NCBI GenBank assembly: GCA_963726295.1
Contig: CAVSBW010000001.1
Coordinates: 310,001-374,000, forward strand
Source of the DNA: DASSQJ01 sp963726295
GTDB taxonomy: Bacteria > Actinomycetota > Actinomycetes > Actinomycetales > Dermatophilaceae
DNA: 64,000 nucleotides
Direction of reading: 5' to 3'
Both the position numbers and the translations under genes were made by a program. Below the pieces are notes generated by a model that had not been told where the DNA came from, made no database searches, and worked only from the letters and a program-made list of their open reading frames with translations. Shown here in pieces: positions 8,441-16,816 of this stretch; position 1 is the first letter of the stretch, and each line of letters opens with the position of its first letter.

Positions 8441-9846
8441 TGCCCGCACGCCCGGGCCCGCGCTCCCGGTGGCATCCGGCCGAGTGGGGGCTCCGACGAC
8501 GGACCACGGTGTCGTACGGGTTCGTCGCCCTCCTCCTGGCCCTCGTCCTGTCGGGACTGACCTGGGTGCTGGTCACCCCCGCCCTGATCGAGGAGGGCAC
8601 GGCCGCGGCGCTGTCCCGGACCGCCGTGGACGCGGGGAGGATCGACTCCCGCCTGTCGAACGGCGCCTCCCTGACCCCCTCCCTGGTCGCCGAGGTGTCC
8701 TCCCCGCCGTCGACGGCGGCCGCCCTGCTCCGGGAGGGCGACCGCTGGTACTCCTCGGGTCGGGCGGTGGACCCCGCCCAGCTGCCGAGCGGTCTCGTCG
8801 ACGCGGCGGCCGCCGGTCGCTCGGTGACCCGGGAGGTCGAGGTCGGGGGTACCGGGTACCTCGCGGTCGCCATGCCGGTCTTCGGCCGGTCGGCCGTGCT
8901 CGTGGAGCTCCACGACCTGGCCGTCACGCGCCGGTCGGCACGGATGCTGGCCGGCGGGCTCGCGGTGGCGAGCGTCGTCGCGGTCCTCCTGGGGGTGGCG
9001 GCCGGCCGGTCCGCCAGCGCCCTTGCCCTGCGTCCCCTCAGCCGGTTGACCCGAGCTGCCGAGCAGGTCGCCAGCGGACACCTCGGGGTCCGGCTCGAGC
9101 ATGCCGACGACCCGGACCTCCGGACGCTCGCCGGCTCGTTCAACCGCACCGTGGCGGCTCTGGAGCAGCGGGTGGCGGCCGATGCCCGGTTCGCGACCGA
9201 CGTGAGCCACGAGCTGCGGACCCCCCTGATGACCATGGTCAACTCGATGGAGCTGGTCCGCGATCGCAGCGACTCCCTGCCCGCGTCGGCGCGCGAGCCC
9301 CTCGACCTGCTGGCCGAGGAGATCGAGAGGTTCCAGCAGCTCGTCACCGATCTCCTCGAGATCGCCCGCCACCAGGCCGGCGACCAGCTCGTCGTCCAGC
9401 GGCTGGTGCTCTCGGACCTGGTGCGCCGGACGGCGGACGCCACGGCCGGCCGGCCGGTGACCACCGTCGAGGACGGAGCGCGAGGGCTGGTCATCGGGGT
9501 GGACCAGCGGCGGATCGAACGGGTGGTCGCCAACCTCGTCCGCAACGCCGAGACCCACGGCGGGGGATGTACGCGGGTCACGGTCGGTTCGACGCCGACC
9601 GGCGCCCGGATCACGGTCGAGGACTCCGGCCCCGGGGTGCCCCCCGACCTCGAGGAGCGGATCTTCGAACGGTTCAGCAGGGGACCCGGCGCGACGTCCT
9701 CGGGCGTGGGACTCGGCCTGGCCATCGCACTCCGGCACGTCGAGCTCCACGGGGGCTCGGTGGCGGTCACGCGAGGCGAGGGCGGGGGAGCGCGGTTCGT
9801 CGTCGACCTGCCCTTCGACCCCCCGACGCATGACGCACGACGGTAG
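8440..9846 (+). CDS. Sensor histidine kinase with HAMP domain
   Basis: A 468-residue membrane kinase starting at GTG 8440 (TAGTG overlap with the regulator). A first transmembrane helix lies near residues 24-46, a periplasmic domain of about 120 residues follows, and a second helix lies near 168-190. Then come a HAMP linker (LRPLSRLTRAAEQVASGHL), the H-box with His about 257 (VSHELRTPLMTMV), N-box (NLVRNAETHGGG), G1 (EDSGPGVP), F-box (IFERFSRG) and G2 (GVGLGLAI). All catalytic blocks look intact. The signal is unknown. Confidence 0.93.
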   Translation: MPARPGPRSRWHPAEWGLRRRTTVSYGFVALLLALVLSGLTWVLVTPALIEEGTAAALSRTAVDAGRIDSRLSNGASLTPSLVAEVSSPPSTAAALLREGDRWYSSGRAVDPAQLPSGLVDAAAAGRSVTREVEVGGTGYLAVAMPVFGRSAVLVELHDLAVTRRSARMLAGGLAVASVVAVLLGVAAGRSASALALRPLSRLTRAAEQVASGHLGVRLEHADDPDLRTLAGSFNRTVAALEQRVAADARFATDVSHELRTPLMTMVNSMELVRDRSDSLPASAREPLDLLAEEIERFQQLVTDLLEIARHQAGDQLVVQRLVLSDLVRRTADATAGRPVTTVEDGARGLVIGVDQRRIERVVANLVRNAETHGGGCTRVTVGSTPTGARITVEDSGPGVPPDLEERIFERFSRGPGATSSGVGLGLAIALRHVELHGGSVAVTRGEGGGARFVVDLPFDPPTHDARR

Positions 9847-9952
9847 TGAGACCCACAGGAGAGTGACAGCGGGCTTCCAGTCGGTTCCCAGCCGGCGCGG
9901 GCACCGTGGGTGGTGGCATCAACGTTCGTCCACCCTGGTGACCCGACGCCGA

Positions 9953-9983
9953 GCAGGGGAGGACCCATCAGTGACTCCCCTGC
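9953..9983 (+). terminator. Stem-loop downstream of the two-component operon
   Basis: An 8-base perfect inverted repeat (GCAGGGGA ... TCCCCTGC) with a 15-base loop, about 105 bases after the kinase stop. There is no U-run, which is common for actinobacterial terminators. It is the only obvious structured element in the 238-base gap before the Rieske gene; a regulatory role is also possible. Confidence 0.35.
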
Positions 9984-10084
9984 CCGGCCGGACCGGGATG
10001 GCTCGAGAACTGCGTGAGCCCTCTCGCCACCGGCAGGGCCAGGTGCGACGATGAACGGATCTATTTCCCACCGAGGAGCAGGTC

Positions 10085-10426
10085 ATGAGCGCAACGCGAG
10101 TTCCCCTGGCCGACGTCACGCCCGGCACGGTCACCGGCTCCGGTGACTACGCGGTCGGCAACAACGGTGACTACTTCGCGGTGGGACGGCGGTGCCGCCA
10201 CCTGCGTGCCGACCTCGCCGAGGGCAGCATCGACGCCGACGGGTGCCTCGTCTGCCCGTGGCACCAGTCCACGTACGACGTCCGCACCGGGAAGATGACG
10301 AGGGGGCCCCAGGGCGTGTTCGCGAAGATCCCCGGCCTCGACGCGGCCTTCGTCGCGCTCACCAGGGTGTGGCCGCTTCGCCGAGGGACTGTCACCGTCG
10401 AGGGAGACGAGCTGCGCGTCGAGTAG
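10085..10426 (+). CDS. Small Rieske [2Fe-2S] protein
   Basis: A 113-residue soluble protein that is almost entirely a Rieske fold. The cluster ligands are visible as C37-x-H39 (GRRCRHLRAD) and C57-x-x-H60 (CLVCPWHQSTYD). This two-box pattern binds a [2Fe-2S] cluster; small proteins of this type act as ferredoxin-like electron carriers or as the small subunit of oxygenases or nitrite reductases. A GAGGAG ribosome site precedes the ATG. No partner oxygenase is adjacent, so the redox partner is unknown. Confidence 0.88.
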   Translation: MSATRVPLADVTPGTVTGSGDYAVGNNGDYFAVGRRCRHLRADLAEGSIDADGCLVCPWHQSTYDVRTGKMTRGPQGVFAKIPGLDAAFVALTRVWPLRRGTVTVEGDELRVE

Positions 10427-10516
10427 GTCGACCGGCCTCGGCTCAGCTCGTCTCGCAGCGTCGGGCCGCAACCGCGTCGACGTCCATGTACCGGTGAACC
10501 GATGAGAGAGTGACGC

Positions 10517-10783
10517 ATGGGGATGTCGGAGTCAGAGGTGGCCACCGTGGTCGGAGTGGCCGTCGTCCTGAACGGCCTCGGGGTGTGGGCCTGGCGCCAG
10601 GACGTGGTCGGCGCCTGGTTCCTGTGGGCCCTCGGCATCGCGCTGCTCGCGGTACTCGTCGACCCGCTCCAGCTGCCGGGCGTGAGCCTGGCCGGCTGCA
10701 TCTCCACCCTGCTCCTGGCCCTCGTCGGACCCGGCACCCTCGTGCGACGCCACCGGGACCGCCGGGCGCTCGCTTCCCGCTAG
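10517..10783 (+). CDS. Small hypothetical membrane protein
   Basis: An 88-residue protein with hydrophobic segments at about 8-27, 30-48 and 53-72, ending in a basic RRHRDRRALASR tail that should be cytoplasmic. No enzymatic motif is visible. It lies 90 bases after the Rieske gene on the same strand, and the two could be co-transcribed. I do not recognise the family. Confidence 0.55.
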   Translation: MGMSESEVATVVGVAVVLNGLGVWAWRQDVVGAWFLWALGIALLAVLVDPLQLPGVSLAGCISTLLLALVGPGTLVRRHRDRRALASR

Positions 10784-10908
10784 TGCGGCCCCGAGCTCCA
10801 GGGGGCGAGCCGGCGACGGTGGTGTCATGGCGGCATGAGGCCGGCTAGCTGTGATGCCCAGTCACGTTGGTCGAAGTTGTGTGACGACTCGATCTGATCA
10901 GTGACAGG

Positions 10909-10970
10909 GAAGACCTCCCGGTGTGGAGTGGAGCTGTCTGACGGTTCCGCTCCCGCACCAGGAGGTCTTC
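10909..10970 (+). promoter_or_regulatory. Hairpin masking the ribosome site of the IS481 transposase start
   Basis: GAAGACCTCC at 10909-10918 is perfectly complementary to GGAGGTCTTC at 10961-10970. The second arm contains the GGAGG ribosome-binding site one base before the GTG start at 10971. An RNA that begins upstream of 10909 would fold and hide this site. In several IS families this kind of structure blocks translation from read-through transcripts; here that role is inference. Confidence 0.5.
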
Positions 10971-11094
10971 GTGTCTCACGCTACTCATGCCAACGCTGCC
11001 TTGACTCCTCGCGCTCGGCTGCGGCTGGGCCGGCTGGTCATCGACCAGGGCTGGCCAATCGCCGGGTCGCGGAGCGGTACGACGTGCGGCCGAC
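10971..11094 (+). pseudogene. IS481-family transposase, N-terminal fragment
   Basis: The GTG at 10971 follows a strong GGAGG site and opens the typical IS481 N-terminus (SHATHANAALTPRARLRLGR, then VIDQGWPIA). A single-base loss near 11061 moves the continuing helix-turn-helix (RVAERYDVRPTA) into another frame. Homology stops abruptly at about 11094, where tyrosine-recombinase sequence begins. Only about 40 residues of transposase remain and the DDE domain is absent. Confidence 0.7.
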
Positions 11095-11378
11095 CGCTCA
11101 CCTACCAGACCTGGAGGCGTGTCTGGCTGGCTGCGACGAAGGCGAGCCAGGTCGATGTCGACACGCACGCCCTGCGTCACCTCGCGGCCTCTGCGCTGAT
11201 CTCAGGCGGGGCGAGCGTCAAGCAGGTGCAGACGGTGCTCGGCCACTCGTCCGCAGCCATCACGCTGCGGGTCTACAGCCACATGTGGCCGGGAGACGAC
11301 GAGCGCATCCGTTCCGTGATGGACGGTGCGCTCGTCGCTCTTGCGGACGAGGTGCGGACTCAGGAGGTGAGTTCCTAG
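11095..11378 (+). pseudogene. Tyrosine recombinase (phage-type integrase), C-terminal fragment
   Basis: About 94 residues of integrase catalytic domain: the HALRHLAAS box with the first His/Arg, the GASVKQVQTVLGHSS box with the second His, and the Tyr nucleophile region (TLRVYSHMWPGDD). The first catalytic Arg and everything before it are missing. It is fused in frame behind the IS481 fragment and runs to a TAG at 11376. It is probably the 3' end of a lost prophage or island integrase. Confidence 0.8.
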
Positions 11379-11411
11379 AGAATCCGCAGGTCAGAGAGTG
11401 CCATGAGGGGG

Positions 11412-11807
11412 TCAGCCCTTCTTGGTCTCCCAGAAGATCGTCGAGATCTCCTCGATCTTGGCCAGCAGTTCGTCGGCCGTGGCCTCGTCGAACTCGCCCT
11501 TGGTGCCCGAGGCGCCCGCGAGCTTGGTGGCCTCGTTGAAGAGGGTGTGCAGGTTCGGGTACTTCTCGAAGTGCGGCGGCTTGAAGTAGTCGGTCCACAG
11601 CACCCAGAGGTGGTGCTTCACGAGCTCGGAACGCTGCTCCTTGATGATGGTCGCGCGCACCCGGAAGTCGGGGTCGTCGTTGCCGGCCACCTTCTGGCAG
11701 ATCATCTTGACCGACTCGGCCTCGATGCGGGCCTGCGCGGGGTCGTAGACGCCGCACGGGAGGTCGCAGTGGGCCGAGACCTCGGTGATGCGGAACAGGG
11801 ACAGCAT
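11412..11807 (-). CDS. sodN: Nickel superoxide dismutase
   Basis: A 131-residue NiSOD precursor. After a 12-residue leader the mature N-terminus would be HCDLPCGVYDP, the nickel hook: His1 (residue 13), Cys2 (14) and Cys6 (18) bind nickel, with Pro5 and Tyr9 also conserved. The remaining helical bundle (AESVKMICQKVAG..., HHLWVLWTDYFKPPH) is full length. It dismutates superoxide in the cytosol as a hexamer. A GAGGAG site lies six bases before the ATG. It is 45 bases downstream of sodX, whose product should remove the leader. Confidence 0.97.
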   Translation of the reverse strand: MLSLFRITEVSAHCDLPCGVYDPAQARIEAESVKMICQKVAGNDDPDFRVRATIIKEQRSELVKHHLWVLWTDYFKPPHFEKYPNLHTLFNEATKLAGASGTKGEFDEATADELLAKIEEISTIFWETKKG

Positions 11808-11852
11808 GTGTCACTCCTCGTGTCGTCTGGGGAACGTGCGGTCTCCGTCAAC

Positions 11853-12170
11853 CTACCCCAGCGGGCGCCACACCAATCCGGCCACTACCGCGAGAATGTC
11901 GGCCCGCTCGAGGGAGCCCACGTCGAAGGACGTGACGCCCTCGGCCGCGTTGTCGGAGTCGACCCACCAGCGGGCCGGGTCGTGGGGGTCGTGGCCGGTG
12001 ACGCGCTTGACCGAGACGGGTCGTGCCGCGCCGGAGGGGTCCGGAGGCAGGCGGACCACGTGGGCGCGGCCAGGGCGCGGACGCAGGCCCCGCACGACGA
12101 GCAGGACGTCGCCGTCGCGGTAGGTCGGCAGCATCGAGCGGCCGCGCACGCGGACCAGCGCCGGCATCAT
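11853..12170 (-). CDS. sodX: NiSOD maturation protease, S26/S24-like
   Basis: A 105-residue signal-peptidase-like protein with a probable Ser/Lys dyad: Ser12 in VRGRSMLPTYRDGD and Lys55 in SVKRVTGHDP. The C-terminal WWVDSDNAAEGVTSFDVG block is also typical. Members adjacent to sodN cleave the NiSOD propeptide so that the new N-terminal His can bind nickel. Unlike exported signal peptidases there is no membrane anchor. Two ATG codons are tandem at 12170 and 12167. It sits upstream of sodN on the same strand, so the two are probably one transcript. Confidence 0.88.
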   Translation of the reverse strand: MMPALVRVRGRSMLPTYRDGDVLLVVRGLRPRPGRAHVVRLPPDPSGAARPVSVKRVTGHDPHDPARWWVDSDNAAEGVTSFDVGSLERADILAVVAGLVWRPLG

Positions 12171-12246
12171 GGCGCGAATCCTGCCACCGCCGCCGGTCCG
12201 GCGGCCCCGCCCCGCGCGGCACCCTCCCCGGAACGGGGCGGCCAGG

Positions 12247-12277
12247 GTCACAGGCCCCCGCGCGTGGGGCGTGTGAC
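12247..12277. promoter_or_regulatory. Imperfect palindrome in the sodX / malic enzyme divergent gap
   Basis: GTCACA at 12247-12252 and TGTGAC at 12272-12277 are perfectly complementary, and the core contains a further CCCC/GGGG pairing. It lies in the 243-base gap between divergent genes, so it could be an operator for either or both. No known consensus is claimed. Confidence 0.3.
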
Positions 12278-12413
12278 ATGATGGGGACCCCGGCGGGCCA
12301 CCCTCCGCCGCGCGTAGACCGAGACGCACCCCACCTCGGACCGCACCCACATGTGCCGCCACCGCGCGTCGTCCGCGTCGGTGACGGTGCCCCGGTCCCT
12401 GAGGAGCCCGCCC

Positions 12414-13607
12414 GTGTCCGCGTCCCCCGTCACCCCCTCCTTCGACCCGGAGAGCCCGGTGTTCCGCGCTCACGAGGGCGGGAAGCTGGGGGTACACGCG
12501 ACGCAGCCGCTGCGCGACCGCAACGACCTCTCCCTCCTCTACACGCCCGGGGTGGCCGAGGTGTCGCTCGCCGTCGCCGAGAGCCCCGAGCTGGCCGCGC
12601 GCTACACCGCGCGGGGCCACACGGTCGCGGTGGTCAGCGACGGCACGGCGGTGCTCGGGCTGGGCGACATCGGCCCGCTCGGGGCACTGCCCGTGATGGA
12701 GGGCAAGGCGGTGCTGTTCAAGCACTTCGGCGGGATCGACGCGGTACCGGTCGTCATGGAGTCGGGCAGCGTCGAGGAGCTGGTCGAGGCGATCGCCCGC
12801 ATCGCGCCGACCTACGGCGGCATCAACCTCGAGGACATCTCGGCCCCCCGGTGCTTCGACATCGAGGACCAGCTGAAGGACCGGCTCGACATACCGGTCT
12901 TCCATGACGATCAGCACGGGACCGCGATCGTGGTCCTCGCCGGTCTCCTGAACGCCGTCGCGGTCCTGGGCCGGCGCCTCGAGGACCTGCGGGTGGTCGT
13001 CGCAGGCGCCGGCGCGGCCGGGGTGGCGGTGACCCGGCTGCTGCAGCGGGCCGGGGTCCGCGACGTGGTCGTCTGCGACTCGCGTGGCATCATCCACCCC
13101 GCACGCACCGACCTCGCTGCCCACAAGCGGCGGCTGGCCGCCTCGACCAACCCGCGCGGGCTGGAGGGTCCGCTGGCCGTGGCGCTCCGGGGCGCCGACT
13201 GCTACGTGGGTGTCTCCGGCGGCACGGTGCCCGAGGAGCAGGTGGCCGCGATGGCGCCGGGCGGCATCATCTTCGCGCTGGCCAACCCCACGCCCGAGGT
13301 CCATCCGGACGTGGCCCGCCGCCATGCCGCCGTCGTGGCCACGGGCCGGTCGGACTTCCCGAACCAGATCAACAACGTCCTGGCCTTCCCCGGCATCTTC
13401 CGCGGGGCCCTGGACGCAGGGGCGACCCGGATCACCGAGGCGATGAAGCTCGCGGCCGCACGGGCCATCGCCGACATGGTGGCCGACCCGAGCCCAGAGG
13501 AGATCGTGCCGTCGGTCTTCCAGGAGGGCGTCGCCGAGGCGGTGGCTGAGGCGGTCCGCAGGCTCGCCCCGACCCGGTCGGTGCGCGAGGTGGCGCCGGG
13601 CTCGTGA
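12414..13607 (+). CDS. NAD(P)-dependent malic enzyme
   Basis: A 397-residue malic enzyme of the short bacterial type, which decarboxylates malate to pyruvate. Visible blocks are the N-terminal YTPGVAEV, the catalytic Lys region (MEGKAVLFKHFGGIDA), the metal-binding INLEDISAP and FHDDQHGTAIV, the Rossmann motif VVAGAGAAGVAV, and the late ALANPTPEVHP and GRSDFPNQINN blocks. The GTG at 12414 was chosen because GAGGAG lies 7 bases upstream; an ATG at 12351 would give a longer unconserved N-terminus. NAD versus NADP preference is not decided. Confidence 0.92.
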   Translation: MSASPVTPSFDPESPVFRAHEGGKLGVHATQPLRDRNDLSLLYTPGVAEVSLAVAESPELAARYTARGHTVAVVSDGTAVLGLGDIGPLGALPVMEGKAVLFKHFGGIDAVPVVMESGSVEELVEAIARIAPTYGGINLEDISAPRCFDIEDQLKDRLDIPVFHDDQHGTAIVVLAGLLNAVAVLGRRLEDLRVVVAGAGAAGVAVTRLLQRAGVRDVVVCDSRGIIHPARTDLAAHKRRLAASTNPRGLEGPLAVALRGADCYVGVSGGTVPEEQVAAMAPGGIIFALANPTPEVHPDVARRHAAVVATGRSDFPNQINNVLAFPGIFRGALDAGATRITEAMKLAAARAIADMVADPSPEEIVPSVFQEGVAEAVAEAVRRLAPTRSVREVAPGS

Positions 13608-13624
13608 CCTAGGCTGGCGCCGCC

Positions 13625-14242
13625 ATGAGTCCCGACCGCCAGCCCCCGGACGACCCCGTCCGCCTGCTCACCGTCTGCACCGGCAACATCTGTCGCTCGC
13701 CGTACGCCGCCGCGCTGCTACGCGATGGCCTGGAGTGGGCGCGGCCCGGTGCGTTCGAGGTGTCCAGCGCGGGCACCCACGCCGTCGTCGGGCGACCGAT
13801 GGACCCCGAGTCGGAGCGGCTGCTCGGGGAGCGCGGTGTCGACGACGCGGCGTTCCGCGCCCGGATGCTCACCGCGCGCATCGTCCGCGACCAGGACCTC
13901 GTGCTCGTCATGGCCGGCCAGCACCGCGCCCACGTGCTCGACGAGGACCCGGCCGCGCACCGCCGCACCGTTGGCCTGCTCGACCTCGCGGCCGGCCTCA
14001 CCGAGATCGGTGACCACCCGACGTGGCAGATCCTGCTCGCCGACCGCGGCGCCACCGATCTTCGGGGGCGGTGGCGCGAGCTGCCGCTGGTCCTGGCCCA
14101 GCACCGCGGCCGGCGCGCCGGCAAGGTCACCGACGTTCCCGACCCCATCGGTCGCGGACGCGGGGCCTTCGAGCGGATGGCCGGGCAGCTCGACGAGGCC
14201 GTGCGGCTGCTCGTGCTCTGGGAGGCCGCCTTCCCGGACTGA
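13625..14242 (+). CDS. Low-molecular-weight protein-tyrosine phosphatase family protein
   Basis: A 205-residue protein with the LMW-PTP P-loop C18-TGNIC-R24-S (Cys nucleophile and Arg) and a C-terminal VPDPIGRG acid loop carrying the general-acid Asp. An insertion of about 40 residues relative to the minimal family lies before the acid loop. It follows malic enzyme by 17 bases. Its position beside the rhamnose genes fits the common pairing of such phosphatases with polysaccharide export, but no tyrosine kinase is present here. Confidence 0.85.
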   Translation: MSPDRQPPDDPVRLLTVCTGNICRSPYAAALLRDGLEWARPGAFEVSSAGTHAVVGRPMDPESERLLGERGVDDAAFRARMLTARIVRDQDLVLVMAGQHRAHVLDEDPAAHRRTVGLLDLAAGLTEIGDHPTWQILLADRGATDLRGRWRELPLVLAQHRGRRAGKVTDVPDPIGRGRGAFERMAGQLDEAVRLLVLWEAAFPD

Positions 14243-14251
14243 GGCCGCCCG

Positions 14252-14875
14252 TCACCCCGGCACGGGCGGTCGGGCGCGGGCCAGCTCGTCGGCCCGGCCG
14301 CGGCACGCCTCCCACGAGGGGAGCAGGCCGGCCGCCTCCGCCTCGGCGAGCGCGGGGGCGGCGGCATCCTTGGGGGAGAGCCGCGGCGTGAGGTCGTCCG
14401 GCCACTCGATGCCGATCGCCGGGTCGAGCGGGTGCACCCCGTGCTCCGCTGTGGGGTCGTACGTGGCCGTGCACAGGTAGGACGCGGTGGTGTCGTCCTC
14501 GAGGGCGCACAGGGCGTGCCCCAGCCCTTCGGAGAGCCACACCGCCCGCCGGTCGACCGCGTCGAGGCGCACCGCCTCCCACCGGCCGAAGGTCGGCGAT
14601 CCCACCCGGACGTCGACCACGACGTCGAGCAGCGCGCCGGAGAGCACCATGACGTACTTGCCCTGCCCGGGTGGGACGTCCGCGAAGTGGATGCCCCGCA
14701 CCGTCCCCCGGGAGGAGACCGAGGTGTTGGTCTGCACGACGTCCGGGCGGTGACCCAGCGCCTCGCCCAGCCGGTCCCCGCGGAAGGACTCGAGGAACAC
14801 CCCGCGGTCGTCGGGGAACTGGCGCGGCGTCACGAGGAAGGAGCCCTCGAGGGCCAGCGGGACGACCTCCATCAC
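14252..14875 (-). CDS. rfbC: dTDP-4-dehydrorhamnose 3,5-epimerase
   Basis: A 207-residue RmlC-type cupin. The order DDRGVFLESFR, QTNTSVSSRGTVRGIHF (catalytic His in RGIHF), KYVMVLSGALLDVVVDVR and GLGHALCAL is typical. It converts dTDP-4-keto-6-deoxyglucose to dTDP-4-keto-rhamnose. The start is either GTG 14875 or ATG 14872; both overlap the rfbA stop, so the genes are coupled. It converges with the phosphatase gene 9 bases away. Confidence 0.93.
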   Translation of the reverse strand: MMEVVPLALEGSFLVTPRQFPDDRGVFLESFRGDRLGEALGHRPDVVQTNTSVSSRGTVRGIHFADVPPGQGKYVMVLSGALLDVVVDVRVGSPTFGRWEAVRLDAVDRRAVWLSEGLGHALCALEDDTTASYLCTATYDPTAEHGVHPLDPAIGIEWPDDLTPRLSPKDAAAPALAEAEAAGLLPSWEACRGRADELARARPPVPG

Positions 14876-15750
14876 CGGTCCTGCCGGTCACGGGTGAGGC
14901 AGGCGTGCAGGTAGGCGCCGTACCCCGACTTCAGCTGCGCGTCGCCGAGGGCCCGGAGCCGGTCGTCGTCGATCCAGCCCTGGTGCCAGGCGACCTCCTC
15001 GATGCAGCCGATCTTGTACCCCTGCCGCGCCTCGACGACGTGGACGAACTGGCTGGCGTCCATGAGTCCCTCGAAGGTCCCGGTGTCGAGCCAGGCCGTG
15101 CCCCGGGGGAGGACGGTGACCGAGAGGTCCCCGCGGCACAGGTAGGCCTCGTTGACGGCGGTGATCTCCAGCTCGCCGCGCGGGCTGGGGGAGAGCCCGC
15201 CGGCGATCCCGACCACGTCGTTGTCGTAGAAGTACAGCCCGGGCACGGCGTACGAGCTGCGCGGGTGCTCGGGCTTCTCCTCGATCGAGAGCACCGCGCC
15301 GTCCGTGGCGAACTCGACGACGCCGTAGGCGGTGGGGTCGCCCACGTGGTACGCGAAGATGTGGCCGCCCCGCACGTCGGTGAGGCGGGACAGGGCGGTG
15401 CCGAGGCCGGTGCCGTGGAAGATGTTGTCACCCAGCACGAGAGCGACGGAGTCGGTGCCGATGAAGTCGGCGCCGATGACGAACGCCTGGGCCAGGCCCT
15501 GGGGCCGCGGCTGGACGGCGAACGAGATGGTCACGCCCCACTGTGAGCCGTCGCCGAGCAGGCGCTGGAACGGCTCGCGGTCCTCCGGGGTGGTGATGAC
15601 GAGGATGTCGCGGATGCCGGCCATCATCAGTGTGGTCAGCGGGTAGTAGACCATCGGCTTGTCGTACACGGGCATGAGCTGTTTGGAGATCGCGCGGGTG
15701 ATCGGGTGCAGCCTGGTACCCGAGCCCCCGGCGAGGACGATGCCCTTCAT
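14872..15750 (-). CDS. rfbA: Glucose-1-phosphate thymidylyltransferase
   Basis: A 292-residue RmlA that makes dTDP-glucose from glucose-1-phosphate and dTTP. The N-terminal nucleotide loop LAGGSGTRLHPIT, SKQLMPVYDKPM, the metal-binding LGDNIFHG, YGVVEF and WLDTGTFEGLMDA blocks are present. The ATG at 15750 places the loop at the usual position; the longer frame upstream is unconserved. It is divergent from rfbB with a gap of only 58 bases, which must contain both promoters. Confidence 0.95.
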   Translation of the reverse strand: MKGIVLAGGSGTRLHPITRAISKQLMPVYDKPMVYYPLTTLMMAGIRDILVITTPEDREPFQRLLGDGSQWGVTISFAVQPRPQGLAQAFVIGADFIGTDSVALVLGDNIFHGTGLGTALSRLTDVRGGHIFAYHVGDPTAYGVVEFATDGAVLSIEEKPEHPRSSYAVPGLYFYDNDVVGIAGGLSPSPRGELEITAVNEAYLCRGDLSVTVLPRGTAWLDTGTFEGLMDASQFVHVVEARQGYKIGCIEEVAWHQGWIDDDRLRALGDAQLKSGYGAYLHACLTRDRQDR

Positions 15751-15808
15751 GGCTGCGAGCGTAGCGATCGCCCCGGGCCGGTCGGGCCAGGACGTTAGCC
15801 TTGCGGCC

Positions 15809-16816
15809 ATGAGGATCCTCGTCACCGGTGGCGCCGGGTTCATCGGCAGCAACTTCGTCCACCGCACGCTGGCGACCCGTCCGGACTCGGAGCTGACGGT
15901 CCTGGACGCCCTGACCTACGCCGGCCACGTGGAGTCCCTCGAGGGTGTCCGCGACCGCATCGACCTCGTCGAGGGTGACGTCGCGGACGCCCACGTCGTC
16001 GACCGGCTCGTCGCCCGGGCGGACCTCGTCGTGCACTTCGCCGCCGAGTCGCACAACGACAACTCGCTCAGCGACCCGAGCCCGTTCGTCCGCACGAACC
16101 TGGTCGGCACCTTCACCCTCCTCGAGGCGGTGCGCCGGCACGGCGCCCGCTACCACCACGTCTCCACCGACGAGGTGTACGGCGACCTCGAGCTCGACGA
16201 CCCGGCGAAGTTCACCGAGGCCACGCCGTACGCGCCGAGCTCGCCCTACTCGGCGTCCAAGGCCGGGTCCGACCACCTCGTCCGGGCGTGGGTCCGCTCC
16301 TTCGGGATCGAGGCAACGCTCTCGAACTGCTCGAACAACTACGGCCCCCGTCAGCACGTCGAGAAGTTCATCCCCCGTCAGGTCACCAACATCATCGACG
16401 TTGGCCGGCCCAAGCTCTACGGAGACGGGCTCAACGTCCGCGACTGGATCCACGTCGACGACCACAACGACGCCCTCTGGACCGTCGTCGAACGGGGACG
16501 TCCGGGTGAGACCTACCTCATCGGAGCGAACGGGGAGATGACCAACCGTGACGTCATCGCCCTCGTCCTCGAGCTCATGGGGCGCGACCCCCGCGACTAC
16601 GACCACGTCACCGACCGCGCCGGCCACGACCGCCGGTACGCCATCGACGCGGGGAAGCTGCGGACCGAGCTCGGCTGGACCCCTCGCTACGAGAGTTTCC
16701 GCGACGGGCTGGCTGCCACGATCGACTGGTACCGCGCGAACGAGGCCTGGTGGCGCCCGATGAAGGAGGCCACCGAGGCGAAGTACGCGCGGACCGAGCA
16801 GGTGCTGGCCCGCTGA
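15809..16816 (+). CDS. rfbB: dTDP-glucose 4,6-dehydratase
   Basis: A 335-residue extended SDR. The Rossmann motif is TGGAGFIGSNF; the sugar-nucleotide motif HFAAESHNDNS follows, then STDEVYGDL, and the catalytic Tyr/Lys pair is YSASKAGSDH. NCSNNYGPRQHVEKFIP and DWIHVDDH are diagnostic of RmlB. It makes dTDP-4-keto-6-deoxyglucose. The final TGA overlaps the ATG of rfbD (TGATG). Confidence 0.96.
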   Translation: MRILVTGGAGFIGSNFVHRTLATRPDSELTVLDALTYAGHVESLEGVRDRIDLVEGDVADAHVVDRLVARADLVVHFAAESHNDNSLSDPSPFVRTNLVGTFTLLEAVRRHGARYHHVSTDEVYGDLELDDPAKFTEATPYAPSSPYSASKAGSDHLVRAWVRSFGIEATLSNCSNNYGPRQHVEKFIPRQVTNIIDVGRPKLYGDGLNVRDWIHVDDHNDALWTVVERGRPGETYLIGANGEMTNRDVIALVLELMGRDPRDYDHVTDRAGHDRRYAIDAGKLRTELGWTPRYESFRDGLAATIDWYRANEAWWRPMKEATEAKYARTEQVLAR

